From Methylorubrum populi (GTDB lineage: Bacteria; Pseudomonadota; Alphaproteobacteria; Rhizobiales; Beijerinckiaceae), in the NCBI RefSeq assembly GCF_002355515.1, contig NZ_AP014809.1:5418501-5482500 (forward strand): a DNA stretch of 64,000 bases, in the 5' to 3' direction. Below the pieces are notes generated by a model, which had not been told where the DNA came from, searched no databases, and saw only the letters and a list, made by a program, of their open reading frames with translations. The position numbers were made by a program, and so were the translations under genes. Positions 38,380-48,813 of this stretch are shown piece after piece. Within the stretch, counting starts at the first letter, position 1, and each line of letters begins with the position of its first letter.

Positions 38380-40284
38380 ATGCTCCAGTCCATTCGCAGT
38401 GCCAGCCAGCATTGGCTCGGCAAGGTCGTGCTGACGGTGATCTTCACCTTCCTGATCGCGGGCGTCGCGATCTTCGGCGTGGAGGAATTCTTCCGCGGCG
38501 GCTCGAGCACGACGGTTGCCACGGTCGGCAAGACGCCGATCTCGGCCGAGGAGGTGCGCACCGCCTACCAGAACCAGCTCCAGCGCTACCAGTCCCAGCT
38601 CAAGCGGACGCTGACGCCGGATCAGGCCAGGGCGATGGGCCTGGAGCGGCAGGTGCTGGCTCAGCTCATCACCGAGGCGGCGCTCGACCAGAAGACCCAC
38701 GATCTCGGACTCGCCGTCTCCGACGCGGCGGTGCTGCGGGCGATCCAGGACGAGCCGAGCTTCAAGAACGCCAACGGCAGCTTCGACCGCGTGCTGTTCT
38801 TCCAGACGCTCCAGCGGGCGGGCCTGAACGAGGCGATGTTCGTGCGCGAGCAGCGCTCCGTCATCGCCCGCCTGCAGCTGGCCGACGCCATCGTCGCCGA
38901 TCCGCCTGTGCCGCAGGCCATGCGCGACGCGGTCCACCGCTACTCGACCGAACGCCGCGACGCCGCGGTGCTGACGCTGGCGCCCTCCGCCGCCGGCGAG
39001 ATCCCCGCGCCGACCGACGACGAGCTCAAGGTCTACTACGACAACAACAAGTCCTCGTTTCGCGCCCCCGAATACCGCAGCCTCAACCTGCTGGTGCTCG
39101 ACCCCGCCGCCCTCGCCAAGCCGGACGAAGTCTCCGAGGAGGAGGCGCGCAAGGTCTACGATGCCAACCAGAGCCGGTTCGGCCAGGCCGAGCGGCGCAC
39201 CATCCAGCAGATCAGCTTCCCCGACGAGGCCGCCGCACGAGAGGCGCGGGCCAAGATCGAGAGCGGCGAGACGCCGTTCGAGGCGGTGGCCGCCGAGCGC
39301 GGGCTCGACCCGAAGCAGCTCGACCTCGGCACCCTGACCAAGGCGGAGCTGTTCGATCCGGCGGTCGGCAACGCCGCCTTCGCCCTCGAGCAGGGCAAGG
39401 TGAGCGAGCCCGTGAAGGGCCGCTTCGGCACCGTGCTCCTGCGCGTCACGGCGATCCAGCCCGGCACGGTCAAGCCGTTCGACGAGGTGAAGGACGAGAT
39501 CCGTCGGGAGATCGCCCTGCGGCGGGTGCGCGACGGCGGCTTCGACAAGGTGCAGGACGCGATCGAGGATGCCCGCTCGGCCGCCAAGCCGCTGGCCGAG
39601 ATCGCCAAGGACCAGGGGCTGACGCTGCTCAGCATCCCGGCGGTCGACGGCCAGGGCAACGACCCGTCCGGCCAGCCGGTCGCCGGTATTCCGGACAAGG
39701 AGACCACGCTGCCGGCCGCCTTCCGCGCCGATGTCGGCAACGACACCGAGGTGCTGCGCACCAAGACCGGCGGCGCGATCTGGTACGACGTCGTCAAGAT
39801 CGATCCCTCGCACGAGAAGCCGCTCGTGGAGGTGCGCGACGAGGCGGTGAAGGGCTGGACCAGGGCCGAGATCGAGAAGCGCCTCGTGGCGAAGTCCAAG
39901 GAGCTGGCCGAGCGCCTGGACAAGGGCGAGGCGATCGAGACCGTGGCGCAGGAGGCGGGTCTCCCGCTCAAGACCGTCACCGAGATCGCCCGCAACCAGA
40001 ACAAGGACGATCTCTCGTCCGATATCGTCGAGCGCATCTTCACGACGCCCGTCGGCAAGGCGGCCTCGGCGCCCGCCGGCGAGGGCCGCGCGGTGTTCAA
40101 GGTCACCGCCGCGACCGTGCCGGCCTTCGTTCCCGGCACGCCGAGCGACGGGCAGCTCGTGAACTCCCTGCGCACGGCGCTCGCCGACGACCTGCTCGGC
40201 GAGTTCATCGCCGAGGTGCAGAAGAATGCGGGTGTCAACGTGAACCAGACCGCCCTGCGCCGGGCGCTCGGCGGCGAGTATTGA
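38380..40284 (+). CDS. ppiD: Membrane-anchored periplasmic peptidyl-prolyl isomerase PpiD
   Basis: The 634-residue protein has an N-terminal TM anchor (about 14-36, LTVIFTFLIAGVAIFGVEE) and a SurA_N-type chaperone region (about 45-190, GKTPISAEEVRTAYQNQLQR). One parvulin/rotamase domain follows (about 245-375, FGQAERRTIQQISFPD to FGTVLLRVTAI), then a long C-terminal chaperone-like part. PpiD assists folding of proteins leaving the Sec channel. I chose ATG 38380. trpE starts 8 bp after the stop, so the two are probably one operon. Confidence 0.93.
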   Translation: MLQSIRSASQHWLGKVVLTVIFTFLIAGVAIFGVEEFFRGGSSTTVATVGKTPISAEEVRTAYQNQLQRYQSQLKRTLTPDQARAMGLERQVLAQLITEAALDQKTHDLGLAVSDAAVLRAIQDEPSFKNANGSFDRVLFFQTLQRAGLNEAMFVREQRSVIARLQLADAIVADPPVPQAMRDAVHRYSTERRDAAVLTLAPSAAGEIPAPTDDELKVYYDNNKSSFRAPEYRSLNLLVLDPAALAKPDEVSEEEARKVYDANQSRFGQAERRTIQQISFPDEAAAREARAKIESGETPFEAVAAERGLDPKQLDLGTLTKAELFDPAVGNAAFALEQGKVSEPVKGRFGTVLLRVTAIQPGTVKPFDEVKDEIRREIALRRVRDGGFDKVQDAIEDARSAAKPLAEIAKDQGLTLLSIPAVDGQGNDPSGQPVAGIPDKETTLPAAFRADVGNDTEVLRTKTGGAIWYDVVKIDPSHEKPLVEVRDEAVKGWTRAEIEKRLVAKSKELAERLDKGEAIETVAQEAGLPLKTVTEIARNQNKDDLSSDIVERIFTTPVGKAASAPAGEGRAVFKVTAATVPAFVPGTPSDGQLVNSLRTALADDLLGEFIAEVQKNAGVNVNQTALRRALGGEY

Positions 40285-40292
40285 GGCCGATC

Positions 40293-41813
40293 ATGACCGA
40301 GCCTGCGCACGAGGCGGTCGCGCGCGCCTACGAGGCCGGACGGGCGAGCCTGCTCGGCCTGACCCTGGTGGCCGACCTGGAGACCCCGGTCGCCGCCTTC
40401 CTCAAGCTGAAGGCGGGACATGCCGGTCCGGGCTTCCTGCTCGAATCGGTCGAGGGCGGCGCGGTGCGCGGGCGCTACTCGATGATCGGCCTCGACCCCG
40501 ACCTGATCTGGCGCTGCCGCGACGGGCGCCCGGAGATCGCCCGCGACGCGAGCCTCACCGACTTCGTGCCCGACGCGCAGGCGCCGCTGGCCTCGCTGCG
40601 CGCCCTCATCGCCGAGAGCGCGGTGGGCGACGATGCCGAGAGCGCCGCGCTGCCGCCGATGGCGGCCGGCCTTTTCGGCTATCTCGGCTACGACATGGTC
40701 CGTGCCATGGAGCGGCTCCCCGAGCCGAACCCCGATCCGCTCGGCGTGCCGGACGCGATCCTGATGCGTCCGCGGGTGATGGTGGTGTTCGACGCGGTCG
40801 CCGACGCGCTCACCGTGGTCACCCCCGTGCGCCCGGCCGATGGCGTGAGCGCGCGCGCCGCGCTGGAGGCCTCGCAGGCCCGACTCGATCGCGTCGCCGA
40901 GATCCTCGAAGGCCCCCTGCCGGTCGAGGCTCGCCTGGACGCATCGAGCCTCCCGCTGCCCTCTCCGGTCTCGAATACCGAGCCCGAGGCCTTCCTCGGC
41001 ATGGTGGCCAAGGCCAAGGAGTACATCGTCGCGGGCGACATCTTCCAGGTGGTGCTGTCGCAGCGCTTCGAGGCGCCCTTCACCCTGCCGGCCTTCGCGC
41101 TCTACCGCAGCCTTCGCCGCACCAACCCGGCACCGTTCCTGTGCTACCTCGATTTCGAGGCGTTTCAGGTTGTCTGCTCGTCGCCGGAGATCCTCGTTCG
41201 CGTGCGCGAGGGCAAGGTGACGATCCGCCCGATCGCCGGCACCCGCCGCCGTGGCGCCACTCCGGCCGAGGACCGGGCGCTCGCCGACGAGCTGCTGGCC
41301 GATCCGAAGGAGCGCTCCGAGCACCTGATGTTGCTCGACCTCGGCCGCAACGATGTCGGCCGGGTCTCGAAGATCGGCAGCGTCACCGTCACCGACTCGT
41401 TCTTCCTCGAATACTATTCCCAGGTCATGCACATCGTCTCGAACGTCGAGGGCGATCTCGACCCGCGGCACGACGCGCTCTCGGCGCTGGCCGCAGGATT
41501 CCCTGCCGGCACCGTCTCCGGCGCGCCGAAGGTTCGGGCGATGGAGATCATCGACGAGCTGGAGCGCGAGAAGCGCGGGCCCTATGGCGGCTGCATCGGC
41601 TATTTCGGCGCACGCGGCGAGATGGACACCTGCATCGTCCTGCGCACGGCGATCGTGAAGGATGGCCGCATGCACGTGCAGGCGGGTGCCGGCATCGTCT
41701 ACGACTCCGATCCGCAGTCGGAGCAGCAGGAATGCGTGAACAAGGCGAAGGCCTTGTTCCGGGCAGCCGAGGATGCGGTGCAGTTCGCGAGCCGGGCGAA
41801 GCGCGGGCAGTAG
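40293..41813 (+). CDS. trpE: Anthranilate synthase component I
   Basis: The 506-residue enzyme makes anthranilate from chorismate with ammonia supplied by TrpG. The N-terminal part carries FLLESVEGG, the tryptophan feedback site. The chorismate domain has EYIVAGDIFQVVLSQRF, RPIAGTRRRG, LDLGRNDVGRV, FPAGTVSGAPKVRAMEII and QAGAGIVYDSDP. It starts 8 nt after ppiD with no leader peptide or attenuator in front, so control by attenuation is not supported. trpG follows after 221 bp that contain a large inverted repeat. Confidence 0.97.
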   Translation: MTEPAHEAVARAYEAGRASLLGLTLVADLETPVAAFLKLKAGHAGPGFLLESVEGGAVRGRYSMIGLDPDLIWRCRDGRPEIARDASLTDFVPDAQAPLASLRALIAESAVGDDAESAALPPMAAGLFGYLGYDMVRAMERLPEPNPDPLGVPDAILMRPRVMVVFDAVADALTVVTPVRPADGVSARAALEASQARLDRVAEILEGPLPVEARLDASSLPLPSPVSNTEPEAFLGMVAKAKEYIVAGDIFQVVLSQRFEAPFTLPAFALYRSLRRTNPAPFLCYLDFEAFQVVCSSPEILVRVREGKVTIRPIAGTRRRGATPAEDRALADELLADPKERSEHLMLLDLGRNDVGRVSKIGSVTVTDSFFLEYYSQVMHIVSNVEGDLDPRHDALSALAAGFPAGTVSGAPKVRAMEIIDELEREKRGPYGGCIGYFGARGEMDTCIVLRTAIVKDGRMHVQAGAGIVYDSDPQSEQQECVNKAKALFRAAEDAVQFASRAKRGQ

Positions 41814-41888
41814 GCGGCGCGGGTGAACCGCCTTGACTTGCCGGCTTCCCGTCGCCACCCCTTCTGAGAACGGTTATCCCTTCTTCAC

Positions 41889-41998
41889 CCGCATCCCGAG
41901 ATGCCGGCGCGCAAGCGTCGGCCTCGAAGGATGTTCCGGATCCCGCGCGATCCCAGGAGGATCCGACGAGGCCGCCGACGCGGCATCTCGGGATGCGG
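41889..41998. repeat. Large palindromic intergenic repeat between trpE and trpG
   Basis: CCGCATCCCGAGATGCCG (41889-41906) is perfectly complementary to CGGCATCTCGGGATGCGG (41981-41998). Inside, CGTCGGCCTCG and CGAGGCCGCCGACG form a second, imperfect stem. The whole 110-bp unit resembles the mosaic palindromic elements spread between genes in alphaproteobacteria. As RNA it would fold into a long hairpin and could reduce read-through from trpE into trpG. No T-run is present. Confidence 0.75.
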
Positions 41999-42034
41999 AT
42001 GTGAGCGGGACGCAAGGCGCTACGGCTGAGTTCG

Positions 42035-42637
42035 ATGTCCAACGTCCTCGTCATCGACAATTACGATTCCTTCACCTGGAATCTCGTCCACTTGATCGGC
42101 CCGCTCTGCGAGCGGATCGATGTGGTGCGCAACGATCAGATCGACGTCGCCGGCATCCGCGAGCGGGCGCCGGACGCGCTCGTGCTCTCGCCCGGACCCT
42201 GCACGCCGAACGAGGCCGGCATCTGCCTCGACGCGGTGAAGGAATTGGGCGCCGAGCTCCCGATCTTCGGCGTGTGCCTCGGGCTCCAGACCATCGGGCA
42301 GGCCTATGGCGGCGACGTGGTGCGCGCGCCCTCTCCCATGCACGGCAAGGTCTCGACCATCCGCCACGAGGCCAAGGGCGTGTTCCGGGGCATCAACGAG
42401 GGCTTTGCCGCCACCCGCTATCACTCGCTGGTGGTGGACCGCGCGAGCTGCCCGCAGGATCTCGCGGTCACGGCCGAGGCCGACGGGCTCATCATGGGGC
42501 TCCAGCACCGCGAATTGCCGGTCCACGGCGTGCAGTTCCACCCCGAGAGCATCCTCTCGAACCACGGCACGCAGATCCTGCGCAACTTCCTCGATATCGC
42601 CGCCGCTTGGCGCAAGGAGTCCGCGGCCCGAGCGTGA
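42035..42637 (+). CDS. trpG: Anthranilate synthase component II (glutamine amidotransferase)
   Basis: The 200-residue class I amidotransferase supplies ammonia to TrpE. Motifs: [26 protein letters not shown], the nucleophile Cys81 in FGVCLGLQ, and the His/Glu of [11 protein letters not shown]. It is separate from trpE and trpD, not fused as in rhizobial TrpEG. The start ATG 42035 lies 36 bp after the large inverted repeat. The same subunit may also serve aminodeoxychorismate synthesis; not decidable here. Confidence 0.96.
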   Translation: MSNVLVIDNYDSFTWNLVHLIGPLCERIDVVRNDQIDVAGIRERAPDALVLSPGPCTPNEAGICLDAVKELGAELPIFGVCLGLQTIGQAYGGDVVRAPSPMHGKVSTIRHEAKGVFRGINEGFAATRYHSLVVDRASCPQDLAVTAEADGLIMGLQHRELPVHGVQFHPESILSNHGTQILRNFLDIAAAWRKESAARA

Positions 42638-42680
42638 CAAGGCCGGCCGCGGCGTGCATTGACGGGGCTTACCCTATTCC

Positions 42681-42780
42681 CTCCCCCTCTGCGAGGCGGG
42701 AGAGGGGGCGACGCCTCCGGACACGTCGCTCCCCTCACCCGACCCCTTCGGGGCCACCCTCTCCCGCGGAGGGGAGAGGG
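42681..42780. repeat. Multi-hairpin intergenic repeat between trpG and trpD
   Basis: Three nested hairpins lie in a row: CCCCCTCT with AGAGGGGG (42683-42708), CCCC-TTC-GGGG (42743-42753) and CCCTCTCCC with GGGAGAGGG (42757-42780). The CCCTCTCCC and GACCCCTTCGGGG parts are typical of dispersed REP-like units in GC-rich alphaproteobacteria. It fills most of the 167 bp between trpG and trpD. Confidence 0.65.
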
Positions 42781-42804
42781 CTTCCAACGGATGACCTTGG
42801 ATCC

Positions 42805-43818
42805 ATGGAGTCCTTCAAAACTCATCTCGCGGCCGTCGCCTCCGGCGCTCCGCTGAGCCGCGAGCAGGCCCGCGCCGCCTTCGACGACCTGCTCTCCGGC
42901 GAGGTCACGCCGATCCAGGCGGGTGCCTTCCTCACCGCCCTGTCGGTACGCGGCGAGAGCGAGGACGAGATCGTCGGCGCGGTCTCGGCGATGCGGGCGC
43001 GGATGCTTCCCGTGGCGGCTCCCGAGGGCGCCATCGACATCGTCGGCACCGGCGGCGACCATTCGGGCAGCTACAACGTCTCGACCCTGGCCGCGATCCT
43101 CGCCGCCGCCTGCGGCGTGCCGGTGGCCAAGCACGGCAACCGCGCCGCCACCTCCCGTTCCGGCGCGGCCGACGTGCTGTCGGCACTCGGCGTGAAAATC
43201 GGGCTCCCGCCCGACGCCCTGGCGCGCTGCCTCTCTGAGGCCGGGCTCTGCTTCATGTTCGCGCAGACGCATCACGGCGCCATGCGTCACGTCGCGCCGG
43301 TGCGCACCGAACTGCCGTTCCGCACCATCTTCAACATGCTCGGGCCGCTCTCGAATCCGGCCGGCGTCACCGCGCAGGTGTTCGGCGTCTCGCGGCCGGC
43401 CTGGGCCGAGCCGCTGACGCGGGTGCTGGCGACGCTCGGCAGCCGCCGGGTCTGGACCGTGCACGGCTCCGACGGTCTCGACGAGATCACCACCACCGGT
43501 CCCACAGCGGTGGTCGCGCTGGAGGACGGCGCGCTCTCGCGGTTCACCATCGATCCGCGCGACGTCGGCCTGCGGCTCGCGACCCTCGACGACCTGCGCG
43601 GGGGCGACCCCGAGCACAACGCCGCCGCGCTCGGCGCGGTGCTGGAGGGCGCCCGCAACGCCTATCGCGACATCGCCGTGCTGAATGCCGGTGCCGGCCT
43701 CGTGGTGGCGGGCGCCGCCGGCTCGCTCGCCGAGGGCGTTGCGCGGGCGCAGGCGGCAATCGACTCCGGCGCGGCGCGGGGGACGCTGGCGCGTCTCGTC
43801 GCCGTGTCGAATGCGTGA
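42805..43818 (+). CDS. trpD: Anthranilate phosphoribosyltransferase
   Basis: The 337-residue enzyme joins anthranilate to PRPP. It has the PRPP-binding [35 protein letters not shown] in its first half, and [26 protein letters not shown] split across the domain. All family signatures are intact and the length is normal. It starts at ATG 42805; an upstream ATG at 42791 is out of frame. trpC follows after 34 bp. Confidence 0.97.
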   Translation: MESFKTHLAAVASGAPLSREQARAAFDDLLSGEVTPIQAGAFLTALSVRGESEDEIVGAVSAMRARMLPVAAPEGAIDIVGTGGDHSGSYNVSTLAAILAAACGVPVAKHGNRAATSRSGAADVLSALGVKIGLPPDALARCLSEAGLCFMFAQTHHGAMRHVAPVRTELPFRTIFNMLGPLSNPAGVTAQVFGVSRPAWAEPLTRVLATLGSRRVWTVHGSDGLDEITTTGPTAVVALEDGALSRFTIDPRDVGLRLATLDDLRGGDPEHNAAALGAVLEGARNAYRDIAVLNAGAGLVVAGAAGSLAEGVARAQAAIDSGAARGTLARLVAVSNA

Positions 43819-43852
43819 TAGACGGCCTCGAACGGTTCCAGGGACATCACCG

Positions 43853-44710
43853 ATGGACGACATCGTGGCCGACGTGACCGTCGGGCCCGCCGCGACGGCT
43901 CCGGAGCGGGCGAGCGTGCTGGCGCGAATCGAGGCCTACAAGCGCCGTGAGATCGCCGAGGCGAAGCTGCGGCTGCCGCTGGCCAAGCTGGAGAAGCAGG
44001 TCGCGAAGGCGGAGGCGCCCCGCGGCTTTGCCGACGCCATCGCCCGGCATGTCGGCGAGGGCCGTTCGGCCCTGATCGCCGAGATCAAGAAGGCCTCGCC
44101 CTCCAAGGGGCTGATCCGCGCTGATTTCGATCCGAAGACGCTGGCCAGGGCCTATGCCGAGGGCGGCGCCACCTGCCTTTCGGTGCTGACCGATACTCCG
44201 TCCTTCCAGGGGGCGCCGGAATTCTTGGTCGAGGCCCGCGCCGCGTGCGACCTGCCGGTCCTCCGCAAGGATTTCCTGTTCGAGCCGTATCAGGTCTACG
44301 AGGCCCGTGCCTGGGGCGCCGATTGCGTCCTCGTCATCATGGCCTGCCTCGACGATGCCGAGGCCGCCGCCATCACCGAGACGGCGCATGATCTCGGCAT
44401 GGACGTGCTGGTCGAGGTCCATGACGCGCAGGAGCTGGAGCGGGCCCTGCCGCTCGGCACCCGGCTGGTCGGCGTCAACAACCGCAACCTCAAGACCTTC
44501 GAGGTCTCGTTCGAGACGGCGATCCGGCTCAAGCCCGGCATCCCGGCCGACCGGATCGCGGTGGCCGAGAGCGGCATCGGCACGCATGCCGACGTGTTAC
44601 GGCTGCGGGAGCACGGTCTCGACACCATCCTCGTCGGCGAGAGCCTGATGCGGCAGTCGGACGTGACCGCGGCGACGCGGGCGCTGCTGTTCGGAGATCA
44701 GGGCCGGTGA
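43853..44710 (+). CDS. trpC: Indole-3-glycerol-phosphate synthase
   Basis: The 285-residue TIM-barrel enzyme closes the indole ring. Motifs: [16 protein letters not shown] (catalytic Lys), [38 protein letters not shown] and [11 protein letters not shown]. It is a little longer than usual owing to a charged N-terminus ([20 protein letters not shown] is part of the normal first helix). Its TGA overlaps the GTG of moaC (GTGA). trpF, trpB and trpA are not in the window. Confidence 0.97.
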   Translation: MDDIVADVTVGPAATAPERASVLARIEAYKRREIAEAKLRLPLAKLEKQVAKAEAPRGFADAIARHVGEGRSALIAEIKKASPSKGLIRADFDPKTLARAYAEGGATCLSVLTDTPSFQGAPEFLVEARAACDLPVLRKDFLFEPYQVYEARAWGADCVLVIMACLDDAEAAAITETAHDLGMDVLVEVHDAQELERALPLGTRLVGVNNRNLKTFEVSFETAIRLKPGIPADRIAVAESGIGTHADVLRLREHGLDTILVGESLMRQSDVTAATRALLFGDQGR

Positions 44711-45192
44711 GCGGCACCACCCTCACCCACATCGACCGGACCGGCGCGGCCAACATGGTCGACGTTTCCGACAAGGCCGCGACCTCGCGCACGGCGATCG
44801 CCGAGGGCGTGGTGGTGATGCGGCCCGAGACCCTGGCGCTGATCCGCGAGGGCGACGCCAAGAAGGGCGACGTCATCGGCACCGCCCGGCTCGCCGGCAT
44901 CATGGCGGCCAAGCGCACCCACGAGCTGATCCCGCTCTGCCACCCGCTGCTGATCACCAAGGTGCGCCTCACCTGCGAGCCCGACGATTCCCTGCCCGGC
45001 CTGCGGCTGACCGCGGAGGTGAAGGTGCAGGGCCAGACCGGCGTCGAGATGGAGGCGCTGACCGCCGTCTCGGTGGCCTGCCTGACCGTCTACGACATGG
45101 TGAAGGCCGCCGACCGCGGCATGCGCATCGAAGGCATTCGCCTCCTGTCGAAGGAGGGCGGCAAGTCCGGCGCCTGGAGCGCCGCTTCATGA
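44707..45192 (+). CDS. moaC: Cyclic pyranopterin monophosphate synthase
   Basis: The 161-residue enzyme acts in the first step of molybdenum cofactor synthesis together with MoaA. Motifs: [38 protein letters not shown] and [11 protein letters not shown] (catalytic His/Lys region), then [19 protein letters not shown]. The start is a GTG in GTGA overlap with trpC. Coupling of Mo-cofactor genes to trpC is conserved across Hyphomicrobiales. Confidence 0.97.
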   Translation: MSGTTLTHIDRTGAANMVDVSDKAATSRTAIAEGVVVMRPETLALIREGDAKKGDVIGTARLAGIMAAKRTHELIPLCHPLLITKVRLTCEPDDSLPGLRLTAEVKVQGQTGVEMEALTAVSVACLTVYDMVKAADRGMRIEGIRLLSKEGGKSGAWSAAS

Positions 45193-46415
45193 GCCTGCTC
45201 GCAGTCGCCGAAGCGCTCGAGAAGATCCTTGCCGCCATCCCCGGACCGGTGGCGATGGAAGAGATCCCCGTCGCCCAAGGCGCCGGCCGCACCCTCGCCG
45301 CCGATCTCACGGCCCGGCGCACCCAGCCTCCCTTCCCGGCCTCCGCCATGGACGGCTACGCCGTGCGCTCCGCCGATGTGGCGACCGTTCCGGCGCGCCT
45401 GCGCCTGATCGGCACCAGCGCGGCCGGGCACGGATATGCCGGAACGCTGGAGCCGGGCGAGGCGGTGCGCATCTTCACCGGCGCACCCGTGCCCGAGGGG
45501 GCCGACGCCATCCTGATTCAGGAGAACGCCGAGGCCGAGGGTGAGACCGTCACCGCGCAGGACCCCGTGGCGGCGGGCCGCTTCCTGCGTCGGGCCGGAC
45601 TCGACTTTTGCGAGGGCGAGACGCTCGTGCGGGCCGGCGACACCCTCGACGCGCGCCGCCTCGCGCTGGCGGCCGGCGCCGGGCACGCCGTGCTGCCGGT
45701 TCGGCGCAAGCCGCGCGTGGCCGTGCTCGCGACCGGCGACGAGCTGGTGCGGCCGGGCGAGCCGGCGGCGTGGGACCAGATCGTCGCCTCGAACGGCCTC
45801 GCGCTCGGCGCGCTCAGCCGGGAAGCGGGGGGCGAGGTCATCGATCTCGGGATCGTCCGCGACGATCTCGGCGCCCTGCGCGAGGCGGTCGGCCGGGCCC
45901 GCGCGGCGGAGGCCGACCTGCTCGTCACGCTCGGCGGCGCCTCGGTCGGCGACCACGACCTCGTCCAGGCGGCCCTCGGCGCGGAGGGAATGGAGCTCGG
46001 CTTCTGGCGGGTGGCGCTCCGCCCCGGCAAGCCGCTGATGCACGGCCGGATCGGGGCGATGACGGTGATCGGCCTGCCGGGCAACCCGGTCTCCTCGATC
46101 GTCTGCGGCCTGCTCTTCGTGGTGCCGGCGATCCGAGCGCTCCTCGGCGATCCGCGTGCGGGCCAGGATCGCAGCGAGCCGGCTCTTCTCGGCCGCGACA
46201 TGCCGGTAAACGACGCCCGCCAGGACTATCTGCGCGCGCGCCTCGACACGGCACCCGACCGGTTGCCGGTCGTCCATCCCGAGACGCGCCAGGATTCCTC
46301 GATGCTCTCGGTGCTCGGCTCCAGCGAAGCCCTGCTGATCCGCCCGCCGCATGCCGGTCCGGCCAGGGCGGGAGATCCGTGCCGCATCATCCGGCTGGAC
46401 CGGCGGATCGTCTGA
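45189..46415 (+). CDS. moeA: Molybdopterin molybdenumtransferase
   Basis: The 408-residue enzyme inserts molybdate into adenylated molybdopterin. Motifs: [15 protein letters not shown] near the N-terminus, [36 protein letters not shown] and GLPGNPVSS. Normal length. It overlaps moaC by 4 bp (ATGA). In most relatives lexA comes next; here the 264-bp gap leads into fabZ, so a rearrangement end point probably lies in that gap. Confidence 0.96.
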   Translation: MSLLAVAEALEKILAAIPGPVAMEEIPVAQGAGRTLAADLTARRTQPPFPASAMDGYAVRSADVATVPARLRLIGTSAAGHGYAGTLEPGEAVRIFTGAPVPEGADAILIQENAEAEGETVTAQDPVAAGRFLRRAGLDFCEGETLVRAGDTLDARRLALAAGAGHAVLPVRRKPRVAVLATGDELVRPGEPAAWDQIVASNGLALGALSREAGGEVIDLGIVRDDLGALREAVGRARAAEADLLVTLGGASVGDHDLVQAALGAEGMELGFWRVALRPGKPLMHGRIGAMTVIGLPGNPVSSIVCGLLFVVPAIRALLGDPRAGQDRSEPALLGRDMPVNDARQDYLRARLDTAPDRLPVVHPETRQDSSMLSVLGSSEALLIRPPHAGPARAGDPCRIIRLDRRIV

Positions 46416-46679
46416 GCCGGCCGCCGCTCGACCGAAGCGGGCCCTGGATCGGCTTTTCCCCGCGTCGCGCGCGGGCGAACCCTGAATCCGAACATCCCGG
46501 CGGGATCGACCGGATTTGGCGCCAATCCGCTTCGAGGCCGGGCCGCCGGTCGCGTCGTAGGGTGTAAAAGTCTTGCATCCGCCCGATTTTCTGCCGAAGA
46601 GGGCGGCCTTCACCGGATAGAGGCCACCGGGTCGCGGCAAATGCCGCCGGACAAGCATGGGCGGGGAGCGTTGGGACCG

Positions 46680-47141
46680 ATGAGCGAGACGCGGGAGCTG
46701 GGTTCGGCCGATATCCAGAAGGTGCTGGAATTGCTGCCCCACCGCTATCCCTTCCTGATGATCGACCGCATCATCGAGATCGACCGCGACGAGAGCTGCA
46801 TCGGCATCAAGAACGTCACGGCGAACGAGCCGCAATTCACCGGCCACTTCCCGGGCCTCCCGGTCTTCCCCGGCGTGCTCCTGATCGAGGGCATGGCCCA
46901 GACGGCGGGCGCGATCTGCTGCCGCCACATCATGAGCGACGAGCTGAAGACCAAGCAGGTCTTCTTCATGACGATCGACAAGTGCAAGTTCCGCAAGCCC
47001 GTCGTGCCCGGCGACCAGGTCCGCTTCCACATGACGAAGATGAACCAGCGCAAGACCATGTGGTGGTTCCGCGGCGAGGCCCGCGTCGACGGCGCGCTGG
47101 TGGCGCAGGCCGAGATCGGCGCCATGCTGGTGACGGAGTGA
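46680..47141 (+). CDS. fabZ: 3-hydroxyacyl-[acyl-carrier-protein] dehydratase FabZ
   Basis: The 153-residue hotdog enzyme dehydrates 3-hydroxyacyl-ACP in fatty acid synthesis. It has [12 protein letters not shown], catalytic His56 in [12 protein letters not shown] and Glu70 in LIEGMAQ. ATG 46680 follows a GGGAG-type site; 13 codons more are open upstream. It leads the lipid A run here; lpxD and bamA, which usually precede it, are absent. Its GTGA overlap starts lpxA. Confidence 0.96.
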   Translation: MSETRELGSADIQKVLELLPHRYPFLMIDRIIEIDRDESCIGIKNVTANEPQFTGHFPGLPVFPGVLLIEGMAQTAGAICCRHIMSDELKTKQVFFMTIDKCKFRKPVVPGDQVRFHMTKMNQRKTMWWFRGEARVDGALVAQAEIGAMLVTE

Positions 47142-47953
47142 GCGCGGTGCGGGAAGACATTCACCCGAGCAGCGTCGTCGAGGACGGTGCCCGGCTCGGG
47201 GACGGCGTGCGGATCGGCCCGTTCTGCCATGTCGGGCCCGACGTCGTGCTGGGCGACGGTTGCGAGCTGATCAGCCACGTCGTGGTCGCCGGCCGCACCA
47301 CGGTCGGCGCGCGCACGAAGATCTATCCCTTCGCCTCGATCGGCCACCCGCCGCAGGATCTGAAGTTCCGCGGTGAGCCCTCGACGCTCGCCATCGGCTC
47401 GGATTGCCTGATCCGCGAAGGCGTGACGATGAATCCCGGAACGGCCGGCGGCGGCCTGGAGACGGTGGTCGGCAATGGCTGCGCCTTCCTCGCCAACAGC
47501 CATGTCGGCCACGATTGCCGGGTCGGCAATCACGTCATCTTCTCCAACAACGTCATGCTCGCCGGCCATTGCACGGTCGGCAACTATGCCATCCTCGGCG
47601 GCGGTGCGGCGGTGATCCAGTTCGCCCGCGTCGGCGACCACGCCTTCGTCGGCGGCCTCTCGGGGCTGGAGAACGACTGCATCCCCTACGGCATGGTGCT
47701 CGGCAACCGGGCCTATCTCTCGGGGCTCAACATCATCGGCCTGCAGCGCCGCGGCTTCTCGCGCGAGGACATCCATGCGCTCCGTCGGGCCTACCGGCTG
47801 CTCTTCGCCCAGGAAGGCACGCTGATGGAGCGGGTCGAGGACGTGGCGGCCGAGTTCGACACCCATCCGGCGATCCACGAGATCGTCACCTTCATCCGCG
47901 CGGGCGGAAAGCGCTCGATCTGCACGCCGCGCGCCGTCGCCGCGGCATCCTGA
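47138..47953 (+). CDS. lpxA: UDP-N-acetylglucosamine acyltransferase
   Basis: The 271-residue left-handed beta-helix enzyme puts the first acyl chain on UDP-GlcNAc, the first step of lipid A. Hexapeptide repeats run through about 10-200, with catalytic His125 in [13 protein letters not shown] and the C-terminal helices with RAYRLLF. The start is GTG 47138 overlapping the fabZ stop, because the N-terminus [20 protein letters not shown] matches the family. Usual length. Confidence 0.96.
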   Translation: MSAVREDIHPSSVVEDGARLGDGVRIGPFCHVGPDVVLGDGCELISHVVVAGRTTVGARTKIYPFASIGHPPQDLKFRGEPSTLAIGSDCLIREGVTMNPGTAGGGLETVVGNGCAFLANSHVGHDCRVGNHVIFSNNVMLAGHCTVGNYAILGGGAAVIQFARVGDHAFVGGLSGLENDCIPYGMVLGNRAYLSGLNIIGLQRRGFSREDIHALRRAYRLLFAQEGTLMERVEDVAAEFDTHPAIHEIVTFIRAGGKRSICTPRAVAAAS

Positions 47954-47964
47954 GGCGACGCGCC

Positions 47965-48813
47965 GTGATCGATCCCGCCCGGCCCCTCGCCCTGGTGGCC
48001 GGCGCGGGCCATCTGCCGGAACTGGTCGCGGCCTCCCTCGATCGGGCGCGCCGGCCGTTCAGGATCCTCGCCGTGCGCGGCTTCACCGAGCGGGCGATGC
48101 GGCGGCGTGCGGACGCGGTGGTCGATCTCCTCGACATCCCCGGCACCCTGCGCATCCTGAAGGAATGGGCGCCTGCCGCCGTGGTACCGGCCGGCGGCGT
48201 CACCCGCCCGAGCCCGGCCGCCCTCCTCAATGCCGCGCATGCGGTGCGCAACCGGGACCTCCTGAAGAGCCTCGCCGGCGGCGACGACAGGCTGCTGCGG
48301 GCCGTGCTCTCGCTGCTGGAGGAGAACGGGCACCGGGTGCTCGGCGTCCACGAGGTCGCGCCCGACCTCCTCGGTCGTCTCGGCCGCCTCGGCAGGTGCG
48401 AGCCCGATTCCGACGCAGCCCTCTCGATCGCCACCGGACGTGCGATGCTCGCCGCCTTGAGTCCGTTCGATGTGGGGCAGGCCGCCGTGGTGGCGGCCGA
48501 GCGGGTCATCGCCGTGGAAGGGCCCGAGGGCACGGATCGCATGCTCGCCCGTGCCCGCTCGCTCAATCGCAAGCCGTTCGGGCGCGGTGCGCCCGCCAAG
48601 GGCACCGTGCTCGTCAAGCTGCCGAAGGTCGGACAGGATCTGCGCATCGATCTGCCGGCCATCGGGCCGCGCACCGTCCGCCGCGCGGCGGAGGCCGGCT
48701 GCGCCGGGATTGCCATTGGGGCGGGCCATACCCTGGTGATCGACGCCGAGCGCACCGTCGCGGCCGCGGATGCGCTCGGTCTGTTCCTGATCGGCGTGGA
48801 GGTCGCCCCGTGA
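47965..48813 (+). CDS. lpxI: UDP-2,3-diacylglucosamine diphosphatase LpxI
   Basis: The 282-residue protein (DUF1009) hydrolyses UDP-2,3-diacylglucosamine, replacing LpxH in alphaproteobacteria. Motifs: LALVAGAGHLPELVA at the N-terminus, GVTRPSPAAL, GGDDRLLRAVLSLLEENGH, then ATGRAM, VIAVEGPEGTDRML and AGIAIGAGHTLVID. The start is GTG 47965, 11 bp after lpxA; the last base pair block overlaps lpxB as GTGA. Placement between lpxA and lpxB supports the assignment. Confidence 0.93.
   Translation: MIDPARPLALVAGAGHLPELVAASLDRARRPFRILAVRGFTERAMRRRADAVVDLLDIPGTLRILKEWAPAAVVPAGGVTRPSPAALLNAAHAVRNRDLLKSLAGGDDRLLRAVLSLLEENGHRVLGVHEVAPDLLGRLGRLGRCEPDSDAALSIATGRAMLAALSPFDVGQAAVVAAERVIAVEGPEGTDRMLARARSLNRKPFGRGAPAKGTVLVKLPKVGQDLRIDLPAIGPRTVRRAAEAGCAGIAIGAGHTLVIDAERTVAAADALGLFLIGVEVAP

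Noticed and set aside
38412..40292. Possible ppiD-trpE fusion from a frame open through both
   Set aside because: Within ppiD this frame is not the PpiD frame and encodes Arg/Gly-rich noise; PpiD and TrpE have separate starts and stops 8 bp apart.
40285..40292. Trp attenuator or leader peptide before trpE
   Set aside because: Only 8 bp separate ppiD and trpE, with no Trp-rich short frame or terminator hairpin.
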